Positions 46,724 through 58,919 of a DNA stretch of 64,000 nt are shown piece by piece. Made by a program: the position numbers and the translations under genes. The notes beneath the pieces were generated by a model. It searched no databases. It worked only from the letters and a program-made list of their open reading frames with translations, and was not told the origin of the DNA. The stretch covers positions 4,542,134-4,606,133 of the forward strand of contig CM035304.1 in assembly GCA_002900995.3 (NCBI GenBank), written 5' to 3'. Source of the DNA: Ganoderma boninense. Taxonomy: Eukaryota; Basidiomycota; Agaricomycetes; Polyporales; Polyporaceae. The first letter of the stretch is position 1; each line of letters starts with the position of its first letter.

Positions 46724-48633
46724 GGCTTGAAGAGAGACGACAGGAAGAACGTGGATATAGAGTGAATCACGTCTACCAACCCTCGAACATCAGCAAAAGT
46801 GCAAAACGCTCGGGCAACATTGGGGCAATCGGCTCTGGGACCCCAAATCGGGGCAGATTCGGTCCGAACCCAAATGAAGCCGATTGAGCCCGATTGACAC
46901 AATTGCTTGAGTAGATCCTGTTACCCTCGGTCTCTGCTCAGATGCTTCCCTAGACTCTTCAAACACCATGGATCAGCTTTCGCGATGCCATCTGATTTGT
47001 AAACGCAGCCAACAAGGCTGGCTTCTGAAACAACAACGACAGAGGCCTGAGGCGTGCAGCCTCCTCTCCCGATTTAGCCCCAACGCTTTAAGTTGAACAC
47101 GTGAATGGCAAACACCCCACAAAATCGGTCGCCCTCCCCCAGTTTCCTCCTTCGCATCTTTCCCTCCGACCACCACTGTCTCCGAGGTCGGCTTTCGGTC
47201 TTCTCATTGCCCTCTTCGACACTTCTCTAGGCGGGATGGACTTCCACAACGGTGCGTGGTTCTCATTCCAGCTCGGTTGCACACCAGGAGGTAGGTTCGC
47301 CGTCTGTACCAGTATATGCGTGTCTATATGCGGCTATATGCGGTCCGGGACACCCAGGTAAGTGGCCTATTACGTTTTTCACGCACGGAGGCGGTATACA
47401 GGTGCGTCCGAGTCCGTCATCACCTCAACTAGGCCTACTTTCCTACCCATGGTCAATGCCAGTGCTCGTCCGTTGTGTTCTACCCAAAGGTGAGCCCTGA
47501 TTTGGCATTTACTTGCCCCTCCAAGTAAGTAATCCTTCGCCTGTCGCCGCAAACGATCCCTTCCCCCATGCTCTGCCTCCCACGTCTCTTTTCGGACTTG
47601 AATCTTCATCCCGGCCGCTCCTCTTCTCCGAGTTGATCTCTCTTCTACTATTTGGTGCAACCCGTAGATAGTATGCCCTTGCTGTAGTAACTGGACTCCC
47701 TGTCGCACATCCCAATATATTTGTTTCTAGTATGACATTCAAATTTTGAGTGATATCGGTACCAAGGAAGCTAGATTCATCCAATACTGCATAATTCAAG
47801 TCGACTGAATGCGTTCAAGTACATGTCCCACAATTGGGGGGCGCATGCGTGTCAATCGGCTTCAATTGGGTCAGTCGTGTTCAAGCTCGTTGAAGCAGAC
47901 TTTTTGGACGCTCTTGAGCTTGAGCAGGATTTGATATAACTCAAGGGGTTTGTTATGAAAAATTGGATCACTTGTATTAACTCGGATGCAACATATGCAA
48001 GCCCGCTGAAGCCCGTATGTTATGCACTTTTGCTGATGAAGGTTATCAAACAGAAGTTCAAGTAGCGTGCCGACGGCTGGATTCGATGCCTGTTCCTCGT
48101 ATTCAGTCGCACGGTTTCTGTACTAGTAGTATTACGAATCCATGCTATGTATGTTTTCTAACGCAGCCGTTTCTCTTATCGACGTCGACATGTGCCGGCA
48201 ACTGGGGGAGCCGACCTTCTTCTGGGAAAGTATGCCTTGCATCCGCTCCATATGCTAGCGCTTCCGCGAAGTACTATGCCGTATTGATGCCGTACGTCCC
48301 TGTACTTACTTGAGGTGAGGACACAAACAAACACCATCGTCCACTTTCGAAACCCTGCGCCACAGCCCCCCCATTTCGCCGCATTCCCCGCCTTCTACCG
48401 CCGACTTAGGGTCTGTGGTGGCGATGAGCCTCCCACCGCAAGCACACCGCCGTGCCCGATGCGGCCGGTGGATCGTGATTCATGCAAGGGCGCGCGCCGC
48501 GGCGGTCAGTCGTCGCGGAGAACAAACGTACTTTACATAACATAAGCCGCGAGTCATCCGAGTGTACAGCGCCGTCGGTCTGAGGCTCATCTCTCTGACC
48601 GAGGACCTATTACGTTAACGTTACTGTTTATAA
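46724..48633. other. Gene-free stretch with a short inverted repeat
   Basis: No supportable gene. A 20-bp sequence at 46867-46886 recurs inverted at 47853-47872 (18 of 20 bases), bracketing about 1 kb. Frames between them are short and unremarkable. Confidence 0.4.
46867..47872. repeat. Possible remnant element bounded by imperfect 20-bp inverted repeats
   Basis: Bases 46867-46886 and 47853-47872 are reverse complements with two mismatches. A related gattgagcccgattg repeat adjoins the left copy. No transposase frame is visible between them, so this could be a non-autonomous or decayed element, or chance. Confidence 0.3.
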
Positions 48634-50282
48634 TTACTGTTGGAACACCGAACAGCCGCGGAGAGACGTCTGGTTGCAGACGGTGCACCACTGCTGAGTG
48701 CTGTTGACTGCGATGGGCTGCAACAGACGCGGTGGGATGAGCACGGATACGTGAAGCAGACTGGAAGGCACGCACAGCGAGCTCGCTGATGAACTGCGAG
48801 AGGGGCAGAGAGCGCTGGCCGAATATCTGCACGTCATGGAAGGTGGGGTCGGTGGTGCCGTTCTTGAAGCGCACGTTCACCGTCGGCTCGCTCGCGTTGC
48901 GGGAGGAGTGGAGCTCGATGGCGACGGCAGACGCGTAGTCCACTGCGCGGCAGAGGTAACCATGACAGGGTCAAAGACGATGGTCAAGGTACGGTACGCA
49001 AGAAAGCCGAAGGCGGGGACGTACCGATTCCGCCGAGCAAGGGCTGGCTGGCGGCAGCCTGGGTGACGTTGAAGAAGCTGATGAACGGCTTGTAGCTGAT
49101 CTCGTTCAGCATGAGCTTGACCGGGCCCCCGCTCGCGAAGCCTTGGAGCGAGGAGATGATGGAAGGGAGAATTGTCCTGATCGCAACTGAAGGACGTTGG
49201 TCAGCCGGCTGTCCGTCGAGTTGATGGAAATATACACCCACTGTTTCCGATTCCGCCCGGGGACCCGTCGCTGAAGACACCGCCCTCGTGGAAGTTGGCG
49301 AACCCATACGCCTGTGCGTTGGCGGTGGGCAGCGTCGCTTGGAGCTGGTTGAAGAACGTCGCGTTGTGGATGGACTGTACATTCACGTAATCGAATATCT
49401 AGAAACAAAACCATGAGGTTGGGAGCACTGAGCTACGATCGACGCTGGAACCTACGTTGAACTAAAGAATTGAATGTCAGAGAACGTGCAGGGGAAGCGC
49501 GCGATATGGACGCTGGGAAGGGACACACACCATGTTGGTGAAGTTGGTGGAGCGGTTACCCAAGAACGGCTGCAAATTCTGCAAGAACGGGGCAGCGACA
49601 GCCGCTTCTGCCAAGAATGGCCCGGAGGAGTAGAATTGGTTGATGTGGTTATCGAAGTTCTGTTCCAGAGAAATGAGTGCCATGTCCGCGTGCCTCGATA
49701 ATTGTAAGAAATCCTACAGGGCACGACGTGAAACTGTTGAGCGAGATATCGAGGTTCTGCTCCACGCTCTCCACTTTGGGCGAAGGGTTCAGAAAGTAGG
49801 CTCGAGAAAGTCAAAATGGGATAGCATACCAGGGATGTACTGATAGCCTCCGAAGGGGCTGACGATAGTAGTGCCGTTTGCAAGAGTGATGTTGTTGTCC
49901 GTGGTCGGCGGGAAGAGTCCCCCGAGGAGCCCATACACAGACTCCAGGATGACAGCTCCCTCTCCACCTCCGTCCGCACGGACGTTCAGCTGGGTGATGT
50001 TCGCCACATCGTAGCTGATACCCTTGAGGAACGTGGATGACCGTGGGTTGAGGTACTGGGAGCGGAGGAACGAGCCTAACTGCAGCTCTTGCACCTAGCG
50101 AGCGTTCCCGTCAACGAACATACACTAGAGAAGGAGATGAGCAGGAGTGCGAAACGTACACTTCCGAGGGGAGTAAGGAATGTCTGCGCAGGGTTGTAGG
50201 TGAACGGGTCCTGGAAGAACTCCAAACGGTCGCCGTGGCGCGCGAGGAGCACAACGCCGAGCAAGGTAGACGCGCTGACCAT
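48634..50282 (-). CDS. Histidine acid phosphatase family protein (histidine phosphatase superfamily, branch 2)
   Basis: Phosphomonoester hydrolase using a phosphohistidine intermediate. The RHG motif with its following Asp/Arg is at the N-terminus (GVVLLARHGDRLEFFQDPFT), only about 15 residues after the start at 50282, so the hydrophobic N-terminus may act as an anchor rather than a cleaved signal. Downstream exons read FLTPLGSVQELQLGSFLRSQ (spliced), FLKGISYDVANITQLNVRAD, FDNHINQFYSSGPFLAEAAV, LQATLPTANAQAYGFANFHE, VKLMLNEISYKPFISFFNVT and IELHSSRNASEPTVNVRFKN. The C-terminus is WCTVCNQTSLRGCSVFQQ with paired Cys. Sequons suggest a secreted or luminal protein. The usual C-terminal HD/HE proton-donor pair is not obvious: NE stands at the corresponding place in my reading. 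Similar agaricomycete proteins are annotated phosphoglycerate-mutase-like or acid phosphatase. Confidence 0.8.
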
Positions 50283-51341
50283 GGCGTTTGCAAGTGGGAT
50301 AGGCGATGGGCTAGCGTAGCAGTCCGTGACGATCGACGGTGGATCAGGTCCGTCAGTCAGGCCTCATGGGTCCCCTCCACCCCCACTTTTATACCCTGCG
50401 CCAGGACGGAGGACCATCGGAGGTTATGTCACAGAAGCGAGCGCAGTCCGCTCCACGTCGCATACGGAACTGTCCACCGCGCAGCGAGCCGGTGAGGAGA
50501 GTGTCCTGGCCCGACCCTGCTAATACAGGTGTCTGGCCAACATCAGCCATGAACATTTGAACCGGTGCCCACTGTCACGTCTCAATGGTGCACGGTGTGC
50601 GCCAAACTGCCAGATTTTTACAGTGGCGCTTCGCCAGGATGGCGCTCCCATGCCAAGCCGAAACCTGCTCAAGGTCAGGCCTCCAGTTCAATGGAGACTA
50701 CACGGACGTGCTTGGAGAGCCTGTCAGGATGTGAGAGAGCCCTATGCTTCTTGGGTCAGACGCGACGCGGGAGACATTGAACGCAAACTTTGTAAATTTG
50801 TCGTGCCTACGGAAGGGGTTTTAGAGAGGCTGAAATGTCCGGGGTGTGGTGAAGAACCGCATGGTTTTGGGAGGTCGGAGGTGTACGTCAGGTCCGTATC
50901 CTTCGCTGCGGTGATGCGCAAAAGCATATACGAATGAAAGCGTCTCCACGGATGGCAAAGATGCGTTCGGCGTATACGAATACGGTCAAGGTCTATAAAG
51001 GACGGTATTTGTCAGCTTGGCCGTACAACACGGAAGCGAACACAATGCATGGGCCCACCAGCTCGTCCGGGGAGCTTCAGTTCCGGTACTGTGGAAACTA
51101 GTCCAGCTGTGATCACCGGAGTGATTGTACAGGGTGACACACTGAATCATGGGACCGTTCCTGAGTTGCGGGAGATGCAAATTCATTCGTGAATGCTCTG
51201 GAAATCAGTCCGGTCATGTCAAAGTCGTGTTAGATTAATGACGCCAAATCCTTTTTGCAGACTTCAGCCGACATCCGGTGAGATGCCTGGAATCATACCT
51301 GTCTAGTATAATAGACCACATACGGGCGAGGTCCAGCAACG
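50283..51341. other. Stretch without a recognisable gene
   Basis: Contains the upstream side of the phosphatase gene and the 3' flank of the cyclophilin gene. Frames of up to 126 codons have no motif. Confidence 0.45.
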
Positions 51342-52223
51342 TCACGACCTTGGCAACTTTCCACATCCGCCGATCCACACAGGCGTAGATGGTTTCCCAT
51401 CTGCCCCACCGCCTACAGCATCGAGTCGCTCGAGAACCTCCCAACCGTCCTTGAGTTCGCCAAATACGACATATTTCCCAGTCATCTTCGCCAGTTTGTT
51501 CTCGTCGTCGGTCAGAACAACAAAGAACTGAGACGAGTTGGTGTTTTTGCCTGAGTTGGCCATCGCGAGCGAGCCACGGGCGAACTTCTTCTTCAAACCT
51601 GCCTTGTCGTCGTTGAACTTCCCGCCGTAGATCGACTTCCAAAGGAGAGCATCGTGAGGAGTCAAATTGCCACCAGCGATAGAAGGGTGTCACCGACCTC
51701 TCCGCCGCTGCCATCGCCGCGCGTGATATCCCCACCCTGTGCCACAAAGCCGGTGACGATGCGGTGGATGGGGCAGTCTGCGTAATGCAACTTCTTGTTC
51801 GGTGCGTTCTTGCACATCCCCTTCTCTCCGGTACACAGAGCGACGAAGTTGCCTGTGGTCTTGGCCAAGCTGGGGGAATCATCCAAGTCGAAAACAAGCC
51901 TGCCGGCAAGGAGTGGCGCGGGTGGTGTAAACCGCATCTCCAACGAGCTCTGGCCAAGGGGAAGACAAGATGATCATGAGGACGACAGAGCGAAGAAACC
52001 AAAGACTTCAGCCGCGAAAAGATGGGTAGAAGAGAAGAGGATGTACGTCGAGTTCTTTTAGGATGCCTTGTTGCTCCTCGGAGAGCTCGGCTGGCAAGGA
52101 CGGTAACGCATAGATGGTGGCATTCTTTGCTAGCAAGGCTGCTGTTGAGTTGTAGGCAGCTGTCTCGCGTGCATGTTGTTCGCTGTCGCCAATGAGGATG
52201 TCAAGGAAAACGGAAATGCCCAT
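51342..52223 (-). CDS. Divergent cyclophilin-type peptidyl-prolyl isomerase
   Basis: Proline cis-trans isomerase domain behind an N-terminal segment of about 60 residues (MGISVFLDILIGDSEQHARE ... LSEEQQGILKELD) not found in minimal cyclophilins. Exon 2 (about 51718-51940) carries GRLVFDLDDSPSLAKTTGNF and IHRIVTGFVAQGGDITRGDG, with the catalytic Arg and QGGD conserved. A 57-bp intron (gtcggt...ggaag) joins GSGGE to SIYGGKFNDD. Exon 3 has FARGSLAMANSGKNTNSSQF, YVVFGELKDGWEVLERLD and ends at 51342. The region that holds the cyclosporin-contacting Trp in CypA reads ENKLAKMTGK, without Trp. The length of about 235 residues and the divergent termini suggest a specialised nuclear or cytosolic isoform; its partner is unknown. 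Confidence 0.85.
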
Positions 52224-52774
52224 GGGTGATAGTTCTGGTTATGGATGAGGCAGCGGACACGTGTGGCTGAGGCAAACCGCTGACTATTTCTATCAATCAA
52301 ATCGCCGACGCCCAAAACGAGTGTCGCCCATCCGTATCGCTTCCATTCGCGGCCCGCATTTGGCCCGGATAAAATATGAGCTGCGGTAAAAGGGTGTGCA
52401 GAGGTCCTAAAAACCTGCATTCTACGACGTCGATGTCCCAGTCGTTGTTTTTCTGGAGGTGCTATGCATGTCTTGCATGACAAAAGGACAAGACGGAGGA
52501 GAGGAGACAATGGGTTGGGTGTGGGCACAGCCACTGGGAAGCGACTCGGGGAAACCGGACGTCGCCGAGGCGGGCGGTGGTCGTCTTGCACAGGCCTGTC
52601 TCATGCCATCGACTCCTTCCCCGTCCTCCGCAGCCCTGCTCCGGATTCTTATACTCTGCCTCTATCCCCTCCTTCTCCTTCTTCTCACCAACCGCCCTTG
52701 CCTCCCTCACACCCCTCTCTTCCCTTTGACTCCTCACCAATCCGCCCTCGGAGTCTCCCCTGTTCACCGCAATC
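52224..52774. promoter_or_regulatory. Divergent promoter region between cyclophilin and four-TM protein genes
   Basis: Both genes start outward from this 550-bp interval. It has a long C/T-rich tract on the plus strand (about 52610-52770) just before the start at 52775, typical of basidiomycete promoters with pyrimidine-rich start regions. No specific site is assigned. Confidence 0.45.
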
Positions 52775-54468
52775 ATGAGTACAAGACCTGCACCCCTCCG
52801 ACGTGAGCCTTCCACCCAACTCTGTTCAATTTCTTCCGCAGGGCTTGAACTATATGCCCGCCACCCGCAGCATCCGACAGACCCCCATCTTACCGCTTGG
52901 TCACCCGCGTTTACGGAAACAGTTTACGACCTATAGTTATAGTCAGTGAGTAACTCTCCTTCCTCCCTACCCCCGGGCCCATTTAACGGCATGGCTAGTT
53001 GCAAGCCTTTCTGCAATTTGGTGTCTTATCAAGTGAGTTCTTTGAGTTCTTGTTCTCCTCCCACTACGCTTCCAGTGCTCACTACGCAACGCTGCGCACA
53101 TTCTTCAGTGCTGTAAGCATCATCCCTCCCCGCGCCCTTCCCGGCCTCAGGATTCTTGCTATTCACCCGCATTCTCCTTCTACGGTCTAACACTGAGCCC
53201 AGATACCCGCGTTCCAAGATATCAGCGAGGATAAAGACCGTGCGTCCACTTCCGTCCGCCCTTCTGTGTAAATTTCAATGGGACCAACGCTAACATTCCT
53301 TGTGCAGATGGACAGCCCAAATTTGCCACTTTCGACATCGTCCTTGGTGTAATATACATTGTATCATGTGCCATAGAGGCTTTCGGTGTCCTTGCCGCCA
53401 CAACAGTACGTCGTCCCTACTGCCGTTTACCCCACGTTTCCGCAGTCCTCGTTCTGATGTGCCCTGCTAATTCGCGTATGTCCCTGTGTTGCCGCTATCC
53501 CCGTCCGCTCCCGTCCTGTAGCAACGAGTCGTCCTGGTACGCGCGTACGCGTTTCTCTCACTGGTTGCCGCGGTGGCAATTGTCGCCGCTGCCTTCCTCC
53601 GCGTCGTCATCCATTTTGTGTACAAGGTGAGCAACGCCGGCCCGCCGCCCCCGTGGGCGCACGCATAAAACACGAGTGGCTGAATAAAAATTGATGATGC
53701 TGTGACAGAATGGTCTTATCTCCGAGTGCGAGCAGGTCGTGCAGGGCCAAGGCATAACATTTGTGAGTCATGTTCATCGTTTCACGAGGCAGGACAAGAC
53801 ACTAACCCCCCCCCCCCTTCAGAGGTTTGGCATCTGGGGCCCTCGAGTTAGCGAGCAGCTCGATGCTGCCGATGCCGCTGTCTGTACGTCTATGCACATC
53901 CATCTCAGCACGCTCGTCATTTTCCTTACCCACTCGTTTAGTCTGCAACAACGCATGGAATCGCGACTCGCTCGACGAGATCCTCTTCCTCATCTTCCAG
54001 ATCAGTGCGTACTTCACCTCCTCTCTACGCCTACCTCCCTGCTCACCTCGCGCATCAGTCTTCGCGATATTCTTCACCATGATCGCCTTCGCGTACTACC
54101 ACCAAGTCCTCGACCCCACCTCCGCCGCCAACGTCTCCCGCACGCCCGCGAACCCCCTCCGCGGCGACCTCGCGGGCCAGTACCCTGACCACTACAACCG
54201 CCCGTACGACGCCGAAAACGCATACGTTGCCCCGCCGTGGCAGCAGCAGAACGTCGGCGCCCAGCCGCAGTACGCGCCGCCCCCTGGCCCGCCCCCGACC
54301 CAGTCGGACATGGGGTACGGGGTGGGCGTGGGCATAGGGCGCGAGGATAAGGACAAGAGCGACGTGAAGGGGGACAACGAGAGCGACGTGACGAAGTTCG
54401 ACGATCCGTTCGCGGACTTTGACGCGCCGTCGGGCAAGTCGAAGTCGCCCCCTCCACACCAATTCTGA
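52775..54468 (+). CDS. Four-transmembrane (MARVEL/tetraspan-like) membrane protein
   Basis: Integral membrane protein of unknown function, of a type common in Agaricomycetes. Exon 1 encodes MSTRPAPLR. Splicing to an acceptor in cccgcag keeps the frame into SDRPPSYRLVTRVYGNSLRP and the first TM helix. Further exons give FATFDIVLGVIYIVSCAIEA (TM2), RVVLVRAYAFLSLVAAVAIV and AAAFLRVVIHFVYK (TM3), the extracellular FGIWGPRVSEQLDAADAAV with CNNAWNRDSLDEILFLIF, and FAIFFTMIAFAYYHQVLDP (TM4). The cytosolic tail is Pro/Tyr/Gln-rich and then acidic (DNESDVTKFDDPFADF), ending PPPHQF. Nine or so introns, one with an acceptor tract of a dozen consecutive C residues at about 53806-53818. No enzymatic motif is visible. 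Confidence 0.75.
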
Positions 54469-57396
54469 CGAGCGGGCCTCGCGAGAGGGTGAGAGCGGGG
54501 GTAACTGACACCCTGCCGCATGCCGGATGTTGACTGCGTCTTCTTTATTCTGTGTATGAGAGGAGGAGAGAAACAGGGGTGCTGGGTGCCCCTGCCCGTA
54601 TGCTGCTCGATGCACGCCTATTTGAAGGCTGCATGCATGGACTTGATGATCGGACTGTCTGCTCGATACGCTTCGATGACGAAATCCTAGATGATTTGGC
54701 ACGGCCTCTGTGTATCATCCCCCCTACCTGTTACAGTGTCTCATGTTATATCTGCTACCATAATCGACTACTTCTTATTTTTCAGGCCTTGTATCTCTGC
54801 CCGTCCCGGTATCTGGTCGGATGTGATGAGTGTTTGGACGTGTTCTCTGGGTCTTCGTTCGGTGAGTGTGTTAAGTCGTCTTCACTCAAAGCTTCCGCTG
54901 ACTTGCGATCTGTTACAGGTGAAGTCCATCCAAGTCCACGAATCGGAGCCCAGCTCATTGCGCTCGCACTCGAGCCCGGTCCCACTTGGGGTCTGGCCAC
55001 TGGGACAGGTGCCTGATCCCCCTTACCGCTCCTCGTGGCCGCGTCTCGAATTTGGCCGCAAGACCTCTTCTCTTGCCCAAGGTGGCCTTCTGACATATGA
55101 CACACACATGGCGTGCGCTTCCATAGGGGCGCACAGGCACCGCGACCGCGATGGATGCGTCTCGCATGCTGCCCAAGAAATCCCGTTGAATGTCGAAGGC
55201 GCGCGGTTAGAGCTCGTGGACGTATGCACCAGGGCCCGTAGCCTGAGAGTCCCCTGCGGGCTGGTGATTGCTTCAGTGAGCGGAACAGAGCAATAGCACT
55301 AGCATGTGCTCAGAGTGCTGCAAAAGCGCAAGGCGCGGCGGCAGCAGCCAGACGAAGAACACCGAAGCGTGGAAGGTCCGAGTCTGGGCCTTGCGCGGAC
55401 GGGCGGTTGCCTCACGCTGCCAGAAATGCTAGAACCTGTTCAGGTCAGCGTTCGTATTTCGCGACAGTTTAACGTTCAAGGTCCGGGGAGCTCGCCGCGA
55501 CGGACGACTCGACGGCTCCGTGGTCAGAAGTATACTACATATATATATATCTTATAGCAATCGCAAGTACGCCGCTCCGTCGCCCTCCCGTTTACGTCCA
55601 AGCTGACCACTTCTGAGCATCCTCCTTCCGCTCCAGCAAAAATCGCGAACTCTGAGCTTCAAGCTTCAGAAGACGAAGATGACGTCCCGTCCGACACACA
55701 CCGGGCCATCTCCTCATCCCGAACCTTCCCCTCCTCCCCCCTCCCCCACCCTCTCGTGTCAGCGTGTGCGCCTTCCTGACTAGGAGGTGCGCCTGGCACG
55801 CCATGGTCATGGTCATGGCTCCGACGCCGAGTTCGCTGCCGAATAGGCTTGGGATGGTGCCGCAGCCGCGCGCTCGCGCAAAGGCGTTCGCAGTTTCGCG
55901 CATTCAGCGGGCTTTGATCAACGATCACCCTCCCCGTTCCGCGCTAGCTTCGCAGAAGGAGCTCGACCCTAAGCGCTAAGCTTTGAGCACGGGAGCACTA
56001 CCAAGGCCTAGACTCGTGCGTCGGTCTTGCACCGACTCAGACTGCCCCCAGCTGCGGTTCTGGGAGCGCAAGATACGACTCGGGCGCGACGGACTCAGGG
56101 AGGTGTCCAGTAGCAACGGTGTGTGAACAGTGAACTCGTCGAGACCTTCAGGCCGGTAAGTACCTAAAGACCGTCGGCTCTGTGTGCGCCGTGCGTGGAT
56201 CAGGCGGTAAGTAGGAAATCTCTTGGATATGATGGCCGAGCTTCAGCGCGACAAAGAAAAGGGCTTGGGGACACATGTACTTAGGCTTAGCGTGCTGAAA
56301 CGGCGAAATTCAGCAACGGGTAGGGGGCCCGGAACATCCGCACCTGCGCACGCAAATCGCTAGGGTGAGTACCAAGACTTTACTTAAGGTTGCTTGCGGG
56401 GGTCCTAACGACGACGAACGAACAGCCCCATAGAGTAAACTTACAGATGGGCGCATTAATTCCGGCCTGAGTCTTCGACTTCTCGAAGTCGAATCGCGGA
56501 ACAGAAACAGCTCTAGACGGCAGACGGCCGTGGCGACTTTTGGGAGGCCTTAGAAACCGAGGCGCACCGCGCGATGCATGTATGTACGCCATCCAATTGC
56601 ATCCTTCAAATTTTTTAGGTTTTTCATCCCATGGCGATGGAGTCTCTCATGCGTCGGCTCGCAGTCGACCTTTTGCATAACCGAGCCATCGTGCATCAGA
56701 GCGCGGCGTTTTCGATGCTGTACTTAGGAAAATGCCTGCTTGCGGTATGCGGGACCCAGCGCGGACGTCGTCGTCTGATGTCGGTGTGCTGATTCGGATG
56801 CCAGTCTGACCAGTATGAATGAACGCTTGCCGTCCCTTCCAGTGATGTCGATGAGGGTGCCGAGGTGCCAAGGCGCGGATCCGCGGATACTTAGTGCCAG
56901 CGCTGTGAAACCAAGGTCGAGCATTGAACGTTAAATGTTCAACCCACCGGAAGACACGCCGGTCGCGACCCTGGCCCTATTACTCAACCACAGACCCCGG
57001 GAAGTTCGCAGAACTTGTCAGAGACACGGGCCGATCTCACACCTCGGACGCGCGCACAGGTTGGAGAGTATTGAATGATGCGGTGGTATTGCCAACGAAC
57101 GTCGAAAAAATGCTACACAACGGGAGGGATCCAAGGCCTGAGCAGACAGTGATACATATTTTTAACTATAAGCAAGCAAGCACGCGAAGAGCGAAAGTAC
57201 CGACAACCCGGGAACAGTAAAACAGCGAGTACGAAATATGACACGCGCGAAGTAGCACGCGTGCGGGGGATATACGCTTAGCGCGAGCCGGAGAGTTCAT
57301 CGGGGGACACCTCGAGCAGCTAAGGAGCGTGATCGCAGGCCCCAGGCCCGCGAGGACAGAACGTCTATCGCAGCAGCAGGAAGGGGGCGCGCGAGT
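54469..57396. other. Long gene-poor stretch
   Basis: About 2.9 kb without a supportable gene. The 201-codon plus frame at 54691-55296 has no domain and overlaps minus frames of similar quality. A (TA)n microsatellite lies at about 55535-55550. The rest shows nothing recognisable. Confidence 0.45.
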
Positions 57397-58079
57397 CTAG
57401 AGGGCAAGGGCGACAGCACCGACGGCTGCGAGTGCCGCGAGCGCGTTCACACCGTGCGAGGCCGCGCTGTTGCTGCCACCGGTGGCCGTCGACGTGGCAG
57501 CGGATGTGCTTGTGGAGCCCGAGCCAGATGGGGACGTCGCGGTCGCAGAACCCGCGGCAGAACCGGTCGCGGATGCGGAGCCGGAGGACGTGGAGGTCGC
57601 AGTGAGGGTGACGCCCTATGTACAAGAGGGAACATTGTCAGTCAAATTCACTCCCGTTTTCGGAAGGTACGAGGTGAGAGTAACAAGGGATGGGAAGTAG
57701 CGGTGGGTCGCCCAGGGAAGGGACGGGGAAAGAAGTAGGGGAGAACAATAGGACAAATAGACGTACAACTGCCAGACAGAGCTGCTGGGCGGCAGCCTCG
57801 GCGTTGGCCAGGTCAGTGCCAGAGCACGCACTGGTGATGCAGTCGGTAACGGAGGTGACGAAGCCAGAGTCGTGGCAGAGGCAGGAGTCATCAAGGGGGT
57901 CGCAGCTACCGAAGTCTGCGTTGGAAAGGCAAGACTCGGAGCAGTCTATGGAGCGAAGGATGGTGAGTTGTGTGGCGGGTTGGAAACAGAAATGAAAACA
58001 TACTAGGGAAGGACTGCCTGCGCTGGAGGGACGCAGCAGAGACGGCAGCGGCGAGAGCGAGGACGGCGAAGAAACGCAT
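57397..58079 (-). CDS. CFEM-domain, GPI-anchored cell-surface protein
   Basis: Extracellular protein attached to membrane or wall; CFEM proteins act in heme/iron capture, adhesion or host interaction. Exon 1 (58079 down) encodes the signal peptide MRFFAVLALAAAVSAASLQR. After an intron, the CFEM domain reads CSESCLSNADFGSCDPLDD, SCLCHDSGFVTSVTDCITSA and CSGTDLANAEAAAQQLC, giving eight cysteines in the CFEM spacing, with an Asp just before the CxC as in heme-binding members. A second intron (about 57616-57770) precedes the Ser/Thr/Ala-rich stalk (TSTSSGSASATGSAAGSA) and a hydrophobic C-terminus (NALAALAAVGAVALAL) consistent with GPI attachment. The stop is TAG at 57397-57399. It faces away from eL31. 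Confidence 0.88.
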
Positions 58080-58919
58080 GGTGAGTGAGCGAGTGAGGAT
58101 GGGAGTAGAGAGGTGCGGGGCAGTGGGTGCACAAAGGCGGAGTGTGGGGAGCTGGCGGAGGTGACGCGGAGGTAGGGAACACAAGGTAACTCAGAGGAGA
58201 GTTGCTAAGGAGGACGGAGGGACCGAAGGGGGCTTTATAGGCGGGGTGAATAAAGGGAAATGGGTTCGATTCCCAACGCGGAGTGGGGATGAGTGTGGGA
58301 CACATGGTCAACAAACAAACGGTCGCTTTCGGTGGTTCTCGCTCGGTCGGGATATTCCTCTATTGGAAACGTAAGCGAGCAGAGCTTCTTTCGCCCAAGG
58401 CGTTCCTGATCTCTTGGTTCCCGCCTGCATCCCGCCTCACGAGGCTTGGGGGTCGGCAACAGGTGAAAAGAAGCGGGCGAGCCGGTCGGGGATAACGGCA
58501 AGGCCCACACGGACTTACTGGAAGTCACATCGTGTGTCAGACTACTCCGCGGCTAGCCCCTGCTGATTCGGGGGACAATATGAGAGCCTTTGGGAGCACA
58601 AAGAGCGTCGAGGACGAAAAGCCGTGGGTGGGATGGGGAAGAAAGGGAGTCCCATTGTTGGAGGAGCCAAACAGCGCGCACAAACAACGCCTGCCTTTTC
58701 CGCTCTCGCCCAGGCACCACATCAACTCCCACGGTCCACACAATCGGTCCTGGAATCCGCCGGAGTGGGGCCGCGCAAGATGCCGTAGAACTAGACAGTA
58801 GGGGCAAGCCACTGAACCTTACTTGAGCGCCTTTGCTGCCAAATAGGACCGAAGTGGCCTCGACGCTGTGCGCTAGTCGTCTTCATCCTCAAGCTCATCC
58901 ACCCCGACATCCTCAAGAC
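58080..58919. promoter_or_regulatory. Divergent upstream region of the CFEM and eL31 genes
   Basis: 840 bp between two outward-facing start codons. Just before the eL31 ATG the plus strand is C/T-rich (58870-58919), as expected for a ribosomal-protein leader. No specific site is assigned. Confidence 0.45.

Noticed and set aside
53804..53819. Run of a dozen C residues
   Set aside because: It is the pyrimidine tract before a normal splice acceptor.
54691..55296. 201-codon plus-strand frame
   Set aside because: No motif, no conservation clue, overlapped by minus-strand frames of the same quality.
55533..55553. TA microsatellite
   Set aside because: Ordinary short repeat with no associated structure.
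58255..58285. gggttcgattccc, like a tRNA T-loop
   Set aside because: No A-box or cloverleaf upstream.
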